Positions 56,011-64,000 of a stretch of 64,000 bases of DNA are shown piece by piece. Location: assembly GCF_004664715.2 (NCBI RefSeq), contig NC_051074.1, positions 19,817,058 through 19,881,057 on the forward strand. Direction: 5' to 3'. The DNA comes from Peromyscus leucopus (taxonomy: Eukaryota > Chordata > Mammalia > Rodentia > Cricetidae). Position 1 is the first letter of the stretch, and the number at the start of each line of letters is the position of its first letter. The notes under the pieces were generated by a model. That model saw nothing but the letters and a program-made list of their open reading frames with translations, did not search any database and was not told where the DNA came from. Both the position numbers and the translations under genes were made by a program.

Positions 56011-57484
56011 TGGAGGGGCCCATGAGATTGTGACAGCAGATTTGAGGAAAGCTACATCGAGATTAACCCAGTTTGCAGGGGAAGGCCGGAAGTGTTTCCT
56101 TACCCTGGCACTATCTGCCAAATAGAGCGTGCCCTCTGAAGCCCTTCAAATACAAACAGGAAGAGGGTGTGAGAGGCTGCAAAAGAGCCATTGTATGGCT
56201 GATGCTTCTGGGGCTCTCTCCTCAGCTCCCTAGCCTACTTCAATTCCTGGAAGTACTTCTTCCTTTCTCTTAAAAAAACCAACAAACCAACCAAGTGTCT
56301 TCAACTGAAATGGAATTACATCTCTTCCCCCTCCTTCCCCTCCCTCGAGGCCCTACCAGCCACTCTACCTCAACTCTGTCCATATCCCACCCCACTCTCA
56401 AGTTGATAGCCTCTTTCTCATTATTATTATTACATACATACACAGGTAGGTCTATGTATGTTTGTATATGTATGCACAGATAGACAGACAGATAGATGGA
56501 GAGAGAGACAGACAAAATGCTGGGTCCATTTGGGTTGTCTGTGTGTATATGGTTTCAAGGCTAACCATGGCACGGGATGACAAGTGAGGAAGTTCACCCT
56601 TGGCTAATTCTCCTTCTCCCAGTGGTCATTTGCTGCCTGTCCTTTCTTTATCTGGGGCGAGACCTGGTGTAGTTTCCTCCTCCACGTTAGCACGTGCATT
56701 GAGATGGCCATTGTTCCGGTCTTGTTCATGCGGCCATTTCTATAAGAGACTGTTTCACAGCAGACTTCTTGGCATCCTGGCTCTTAGGGTTTTCCCACCC
56801 CCCTCCCCCTCAGTGTTCCCTAAGCCAGAGCTGCCGAGCTGGCACATAGCTCTATTGGCCCAGGCTCCTCATGATCTGATCTCTGCATCGTGTCCTGTTG
56901 TGGTTAGCTGTGGTGGTCTCAGTGTGCTGTGAAGACAGGCTATGCTCACCCTGGAATGGTGACATGCCCACAAAGCAGGCCCGTGGGCCTTGGGTCTGGA
57001 AGGAGGCTTGTTTGTGGGTTTACACATGGCCATGGATGGGGGTGACCTGCTTTTTCCTTCTTATAAAGACATCTGTTTCTTTCCTACGCCTCACTTAGAA
57101 GGCATGACGTTTTCTCCATCTCTTCCGGCAGCTGCTGGGATTTTCACCCAAGCTGTACTATGATGTTTCTCTCAAACTCTAATAAAACTATCCCAAGCTT
57201 CCTTCTGAGTCCATCTTCTAGATGATTTTATTAGCAAGACCAAGAACCCTGAAAGGTAACTTCAGTTTCCCAGCACAAGAGTAGAAAAAAAAAGATTTCT
57301 AAGGGAGGAGGTGGAGAAGATAACAGGGCAAAATATAAGGGGGATGAGGGGTCAGGGTACCAAGTCTGCAGCAAGGAAGAACAAGTAAAAAGATTGGGAA
57401 GGAATGCATGGGTAAGAAGGACCACAGTGAAGTATATATGAAACCCCTACGTTAACATTTCTTTTCTAGTTAAAATCTGTAGAT
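56011..57484. other. Unassigned DNA with TAGA/ACAG tract
   Basis: A short AGATAGACAGACAGATAGAT tract at 56476-56516. Otherwise no feature is recognised. Confidence 0.4.
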
Positions 57485-57640
57485 TGACCCCAATGTGGTG
57501 GTGCACACACCTTTAATCCCAGCACTGCACTCAGGAGGCCGAGGCAGCAGATCTCTGGGAGCCGGAGGCTAGCCTGGTCTACGAAGTGAGTTCCAGGACA
57601 GCCAGGGCTATGTAGCAAGAGTCTATAGCAAAGACAAAAA
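57485..57640 (+). repeat. Older B1 SINE
   Basis: GACCCCAATGTGGTGGTGCA head, AGCCGGAGGCTAGCCTGG and GTTCCAGGACAGCCAGGGC core. No clean A tail. Confidence 0.75.
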
Positions 57641-59870
57641 TGTAGGCCGGATAAATAAAAGTGCACACTTGTTATTTCTAACCCAGAGGCACCCAGCTGG
57701 GGCCTTTGTGACAGACAGCATGCTCCAGAGCAGGGCTAGGCCCTGTGCGCTTTGATTCTGGACAACAGAGTAAAATAGAAGCCCCGGCTGCTTCCCAAAG
57801 GGGGGAGGCCTGGGGTTGATGACCTGGGGCTGAGGGAGTGTTCTGAATGCCCCTGCAAAGTGAGACAGAACTGTGGGAGGTGTTTCCTGATGTGAGACCA
57901 GCATCTCTGTCTGCACACATTTGCTTCCAGAAGAAAACATCTTTTTCCTGAGATGAAAACCTTGCTCCTTTTCCAAATACTTTTCCTGAGCATCAGGGTA
58001 AGTTTACAAAAACTAGCTTCAGTCATGGTCCTCTATGAGCTATTTCTGGCCTCTTCCTGAAGAACAGAAGCAGAAATTACATTTAAAACCAGCCCTTGGT
58101 TTATTGACACCTCCGAAGGTTAATCAAGTCGGACTTTTTCCTTCCTTGATCAATACATCTCTGGCTTGTCCTGCTCATAGACAGTTACCCAATTACCGGC
58201 TCTCTAATCGGAGACACACAACCTTTCCAAACCTGACTTGCTCCATCGATCTGGTAACAGCTAAATTGGCACCCTCCTCTCTCACAGAACAGATTTAATC
58301 TGCCTGGGTTTGATTAAAATGCTTGGCTGAAACCAATGCCAGATGGAATTTCCTTACTCTCTACAAGGTCCTCAGAAGTCACAAGAGTCCCACACCTGAG
58401 AGCACTGTCCAGGACAAAGGTCAGCAGTGGAGCAGTTCAAGGTGCACACCCATCTCCAAGTGCTTGGGGGATTCCATGACAAACTTATCCACTAAACATC
58501 TAATTCTTGGCTGACAGTGGCATACATTTGCCCCATCAGCACCTAACTGCCAACTCTCTTGAGACAAAATCAGAAGTGGGATTCCCAGCAGATGGGTGTT
58601 TTGCTAACAGATCTCATGGGTTGTAAAATGAGAAAGTAGGTGTCACCAAAATATAACCATGGGGAGAGAAACCAACGTCCCCTGGTCAGGATTTGGTAGA
58701 AGACGAGTTTCCATGTGTCACATCACTAATCTTGCAGCAGGGGAAAACCGTTCCTTCGTCCTCAAGCATTTATGTTGTTAACATTTGCTTAACAAATCAT
58801 TCAGACTGTGAAAATTTTTAATTAAAACGGACCTGTAAACTGTTATTCACTCATACAGCACAATCACTTACCCTGCCCCCAGAGATTAAAGAATGAAGTC
58901 TTCCTAATTACCAAAGGGGAGGAAACCGGTTATCTAGGTCATTAGTTTTCACCTCAACCTTGCAAAAGGAGAAAATGTAATTTAATTCATTTGCAATAAC
59001 AATTCTGAAATTTTAAGTAGAAATTAAAAGTATGTCCAACATTTCATGAGAATGTGATGTTAATTTAAATTTTGTGAAGCTGCATTAGGCTTGCAGCCTG
59101 GAATAAGAACATCCATGTGCAAATAAGAAATAAGATGCTTCAAAGGTTATGCTGGGGTGGTTCAGGAAAGTCATCCAGGAAGATGTACCAAAAGAGCGCA
59201 ACCCCCAAAACAATATGCTCTCAAAAACATGGACTCACAGAGAGCCAACCTTTGGCTTATTTTGGCATAGTGAATGCTTTGTGGCTTTATTTCAATTTAT
59301 TTATAGCCTTTATTGTACGAACACACTACGTTAGAGCTAAATTCAGATAAAACATCCTAGCTTTCCCATTTCAAATTGAAAGTAATATAAACATACCCTT
59401 AAGGGTTATCCATCCAAAAAAAAAAAAAATAGGTGACCATTTTCTTCCTGGGAAAGTATTATATAATAAAGGGGAAGTAGATATAAAAGGTAACGGATAA
59501 AAAGGGAATATAGGCAGAGAATAATTTCAGGCTCCACTTTTCTAAGCCAGTAGGTGCTGCTTTGAGAAGAACTGCCCTAAATACTGATGGCGGTGCCTGG
59601 GGCTTCCCAGGCCAGGAGCTGAAACACAAAACCTTCAGATGGCCACACTGACACCTGTCTGGCTGTATTTCAGAGACCCAAAGCTCAGTTGTTCAGTGCT
59701 ACTCATGGGGCTTGTAATTTCCTGTGATAGAGTCAAGTGTGCTCTTGGAGAGAGCTATCCAGCCGAAGCACAGGGTGCCACTCAAGGGGAGGGCCCTGGA
59801 GGTAGTGCTGGGACTCATTTCTCCTAGAAAAAAAAAAAAGGGAGACTTGGAGATAATGAGAGCAGAGAGC
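57641..59870. other. Repeat-poor unique DNA
   Basis: Contains 58030-58340 and 58700-59345, low-repeat stretches with TAATC, GGTTTGATTAAAATGC, TTTTTAATTAAAACGG and similar homeobox-like sites, which look like candidate developmental enhancers. No cross-species comparison is possible here. Short frames show no domain. Confidence 0.3.
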
Positions 59871-59874
59871 ACAC

Positions 59875-59970
59875 CTGTTGATCACCCCATTTAATCTTCT
59901 CAGCAACCCAGTGAATTAGCAATAGAGTCCTCTTCACTCAAGAGGCCATAAGGCAGGCCAGTGCCCACAT
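59875..59970 (+). repeat. MIR fragment
   Basis: CACCCCATTTAATCTTCTCAG followed by CAACCCAGTGAATTAGC is a MIR core. Confidence 0.5.
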
Positions 59971-60049
59971 CTGGCCACACCTAAACTGGGACCTGGGGAG
60001 CCTAAAGCCAAGCTAATGTTTTGTGGATGACTATGGAAATCCAGTAAGA

Positions 60050-60270
60050 TCTTTGGGGATTGTGGAGATGGCTCAGGGCCTAAAGGGCTTGTCATATAAG
60101 CAGCAAAACCCGGAGTTTAGATCCCCGGAGCCCAGAGGCTGGGGTAGCACCCTTGTAACTCCAGAAGGAGTAGGCAGAAGGGGGGTGGACTCCTTGAACA
60201 AACTGGCTAACCAAAGTAGTCTTCTCAGCAAGCTCTGGGGTTTCTCAAGAGACCCTGCCTGACAAAACAA
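60050..60270 (+). repeat. B4-type SINE
   Basis: Head GTGGAGATGGCTCAGGGCC, B box AGTTTAGATCCCCGGAGCC, then a B1-like half with GAGACCCTGCCTGAC. Diverged. Confidence 0.6.
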
Positions 60271-63200
60271 GCAATTAGAAGATTCTAGATGTCAACCTGA
60301 GGTTCCCACCAAGACCCCAGTGACAGTTACCTTCCTCCTATCCCTGACACATCAAACACTGACCTAATTCTGACGTTACACTTTTGCCATATCTACGATT
60401 TCATATAAATGGACTCCGCGTCTGTAATTGATATTTGCCTTCTTTTACTTAGCAAGCTTTCGAAACACATTAAAGCTATTATATGTATTAATATTTTAAT
60501 CTCTTAGGACTTAGAAGTATATCATAACATGGCTATGCCAAGGGGTATGCTTACTGTGACAGTGATTTAGATTTTATCTACTTTTATTTTTTTTTTAACA
60601 TGGCTTCAAAGGACGCATGTTGTTTCTCTTGGATGAGAATGTGGCAGACTTACTGAGAACTAAGGGGAATGCTCCCTTACCTTTGTAAAATACTGCCAGG
60701 CTCTAGTCACCACTCACCTCACCTGCCGGCAGCTGGGAGGGGACTAGTTGCCCCTCTAGCCAATATTTAGTATTGATAGCCTTTTTACTGTCTTTTAAAC
60801 TCAGACAAAAAAAATACAAACTGTATTGTTTCGTGTCTTGAGTGCCATTTAAGTCATGTGTTGCATCACAGTGCCAACTTGGTTTTAATATCTGCCCACA
60901 AGTGGACATTTTACTGTTGATGTGGCCACTAACTGTGACTAGAGATATGGTTCATCTTTGTGTACCTATTGGTACACTATCTTAGTACTTTCTTTAGTTT
61001 GGTTCCCATTCAGATCTCTTTAAGCACTGGGCTGTGTGTCTTCTGCAACTGACTCTCCTCAGAGTTTTTGTAGTGTGAATGTCTGACTCCCCGTCCTTGG
61101 CCAAGCCCCTCGGCTTCCGCTCCCTGTGCTATCTACACACACTCCCTTTTTATATATGCCTAGGGTTTATGGTTGTGTTCTGTGAACTTCTTTGCCGGGC
61201 AGACCTATTGTCTGTCCTATCTGGAAGAAGCAGCGGTTCGTGCTTAAATACGACACTGGGGATTATATTGTCTAGCTACTTCCTCGAGGCAAATCTTCAA
61301 AGCATTGAAAGCCAAAGATAAAGAGCAAATCTTGACATGGTCAAGAGGAAATGACAGCTATATCTAGCGAGCAACAACCCAATTACTGGCTGGCTGCTTA
61401 TCAGAAGACACAGGCCAGGGAACAATAGAAAAGTGTCTTCAGACACCAAAATAAAACATTACGAGAGAAACCGAATCTAGCATTCCATGGCCAGTGGATG
61501 TTCAGACATACACCCCCCAACCCCAACAGACACAGACACGGGCCACAGCCTCAGTGCAGGCGATGTGGCCGTTCTCAGGTACTTGATGAGATCAGTCAAA
61601 GTGGGGAGGTACAATCTAATCCTTGAATCAGCACCCACTAAGCAACAGCCAGTGGTGACAGCCCGTCATGGTTGTACCCAGAAGTTCTCGCGGTGTTAGC
61701 TCACCTAGAGCCAACTTTCAGCAACAGCTGGCAGCCGACCCTACTACTTCAGTGGGGCTTTTGTGTCCGGAGTGAATGCCCAGAGGGAACTGGCTATGGT
61801 CAGCCTCACAATGCTGCCAGAGGTTTTCAGACGTCACGAGGTTGCTAACACTTCTGTCATTAAAATCTACAGCTATTTAAGCTTCCTCAGTGGTGTAAGT
61901 CATCTTCACCAAACAATCCAGTAAGCCCTCCACTGGTAATCCTTGCCTGAGACTTACACTTACATTTAGACACGTGAGGTATCTAGAAGAGACCCATCAG
62001 AAATGGCTGGCGTGTTCCGGGGATACTTTGGGAACAGTGTGACATGGATTATTGACAAATGTGTGGGTGGAGGTGGGCTGCAGCAGAAGGGTGGAACAGT
62101 CCCCCAGAGGACACAAGAGTGGACGCCAGGACCACCCTGGGTCATAAAGGGACAGGAAAGGGAACTGTAGGAGCTGGCATTTGCCAGCAGGAGGGTGGTG
62201 GCGAACTTCCTCAGGGTACCTCACTGAATGGAGAATGCGTCTGTCTTTGAGGGAACAAGAGCCCCAGTCTACAGCCCCAGGGTCATGAGCACTAACTACG
62301 CAGAACATCTGCTAGAATAACCAGCCAATCCAGAGTGATTTGTTTTCTATTGATTCAAGGTTGTATTTCCACACATAAATGAATACATTGTATTTATTTA
62401 AAAACACAAAACAAAAATGCTTCTCCTTCCATTTCTGAGCACTGCCTTTTCAGTTGAAAATATGATTGTGACTGTTCCTTCCTTCTCTGAGCTGTCCATA
62501 ATAATCTCCATCTTAGACTGTGACAAGGACTTGCTGGGGTCTCAGGACTCTCGGCTTTGGCTTTGCTCAGGAAACAAACTGATAAGTCCTAACCATTTTA
62601 GCTGTTTTTTAGCGACTTCTTTCAGAAGGCAGACATCATACCTCCTTTCTTGTCATCACAGCTGACTAAATGTCAAGTCTTGTATTAAAATACTAACTGA
62701 TATCATCTTTCGAGACTGGTACCACCTTCTACCTTTGATGGGAATGCAAGTCCTTAGTTGTCAGGTAGGCATAGAAGACGTGGAGGTGAGTCGGAGAGAA
62801 TATGGTAACTATTGGGAGAAGAGCATTGCCTTCTGAGGAGGAACTGGAATCAGCTTCTGGGTGTGGCTTTGGCCTAGGCCTGGCCAGAGCTGCTGTTACG
62901 TGAGTCAGTCTAACCTGCAGGTGATACACACTCTTACTACAATCGGACCAGACTTCTCCGGTGCCAGGTCAGGGACACAGGCTCCTCTATTCAGTAATAC
63001 ATGAAAGAGCCAATTGACGTGGAAGGTGCTTGGTGGGGGCCTGGAAATTTTCTTGTTGCATTCTTCTTATAGACCTTTTTCATTTTCTCTATCTCCAGTT
63101 GTTTTTTTTTTTTTCACTCAAATTTGGCTTGCTCACATAGTCTAATTTTTCACTAATCCTGACTAAAGTCACAGGCTTTGAGAGAACAAAGAGGAATTAG

Positions 63201-63299
63201 CAGCTTTCTAACTCCAGTGCCCCCATTTTACAGATTAAAATGAAAGCAGATCAATCAAGATCCATGATTGGATCAAGCACACAGAATTGGTAACTAATA
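60271..63299. other. Unassigned, mostly unique DNA
   Basis: No gene or clear repeat. A T-rich patch lies at 60584-60598. Frames of 60-103 codons on both strands have no domain. A MIR-tail-like phrase (CCCCATTTTACAGATT) occurs at 63221. Confidence 0.35.
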
Positions 63300-63392
63300 C
63301 TTCTAAGCATCAATAAGCGTTATTTACTATGTCCCAGATACTGATAAAGTGACCTATCAATTAATCCTTACAATGACTGATGATGTACTAAC
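63300..63392 (+). repeat. MIR fragment
   Basis: TAAGCGTTATTTACTATGTCCCAG and ATTAATCCTTACAATGACTG are MIR core phrases. Confidence 0.6.
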
Positions 63393-63477
63393 TTTGGTTT
63401 GTTTTTTTTTAATACATCAACCTTGCTAGCATTGTCTATAATGATTCAATCAAATATCCTTGTGGTATAAAGGCATC

Positions 63478-64000
63478 AAGAAGATGGTGGACTAGGACTC
63501 TCTTGCGTATATCCACAAAAGCATCCAATTGTACAACTATTGGTTCACAAAAATACCTTAATGAGAACTTGACGAGAATTACGTGAGCAGGATGTCACCT
63601 AGAAATAAGAAAAGATGCACTGGAAAGAGTAGGGGGGGCGGTTTCCTAGCTCCCCTTAACCAGGCCCATGCAGCACGTTGTGAGAGAGAACTTCTGAGTG
63701 GAGGAGGGAAGAGGGAAGTGAGCATCCCTGGGAATCCGGAGGCAGAAGCTGATGCAGAGGCCAGCATCCCTTCTCCTCAGCCCCCAGGAAAATGCAGCAC
63801 CAGGCAGGAGTCCATGACACCAGACTCCAGGCTGCTGCTCCGGGACTATTCTCCAGACTCCAGCCATATCTGTCTCATTTGGTTCCTGGGTCTTCTCCAG
63901 CCTCCTGCTCATCCCTAGTAAACTAGAAGGACTCCAAGCCTGTCATCGCCCAGAAACTCAGGCTTCATGCTAATGCCTGCGATTGCAGACTAATCCTTAC
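63478..64000 (+). repeat. Candidate old L1 5' end, cut by window edge
   Basis: AAGAAGATGGTGGACTAGGACTC resembles the opening AAGATGGCGGA phrase of mammalian L1 5' UTRs, followed by open frames on both strands (63583-63918, 63646-63912) with no domain. The assignment is tentative. Confidence 0.4.

Overview
The window is mammalian nuclear DNA from a muroid rodent, most likely a cricetid. It carries several B1 SINEs of one characteristic form (head GGCGGTGGTGGCGCACGCC, internal GGAAAGGCGCAAAGCTACAC, tail TGTCTCGAAAAACC). It also has B2/B3/B4-type SINEs, many (AC)n tracts, rodent L1 and rodent-only medium-reiterated repeats, and one very young class II endogenous retrovirus (ERV). A New World or Peromyscus-like host is plausible from memory of its mys-type elements, but this is inference. 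I find no host protein-coding gene and no convincing spliced exon. Apart from the retrovirus, the open frames are chance frames in repeats, microsatellites or unique DNA.

Layout. 0-1 kb: a tRNA-Lys(CTT)-like sequence ending in CCA and joined to a 115-bp inverted repeat. 1-8 kb: L1 fragments of several ages with B1 insertions and a rodent repeat pair. 8.8-9.06 kb: a 27-bp minisatellite. 9-25 kb: mostly unique DNA with MIR, B3/B4 SINEs, LTR pieces, an L1 nested in an LTR, and microsatellites. 25.3-25.8 kb: a solo LTR. 29.6-38.4 kb: a betaretrovirus-like provirus. 41.4-42.4 kb: a 1-kb CA-rich degenerate satellite. 43.7-46.5 kb: two copies of a rodent repeat in opposite orientation. 47.0-47.55 and 52.4-52.7 kb: other LTRs. 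53.76-54.22 kb: a solo LTR related to the provirus. 55-64 kb: mainly unique, repeat-poor DNA with possible conserved non-coding elements, and an old L1 start at the right edge.

The provirus is the most informative object. It has a 6-bp target duplication, a tRNA-Lys1,2 primer site, a polypurine tract and two LTRs that differ by one base outside a repeat. Its long protease-reverse transcriptase-RNase H-integrase frame is uninterrupted, gag is broken by two frame changes, and no env is recognisable. A canonical G GGA AAC slippery site sits in the gag frame, 7 nt before a 7-bp hairpin, just where gag must pass into pro-pol. Protease and polymerase share one frame, and no dUTPase is visible. The start of gag encodes a membrane-spanning segment. 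The LTR contains a B1-SINE-derived segment inside an 81-bp tandem repeat, with three copies in the 5' LTR and two in the 3' LTR.
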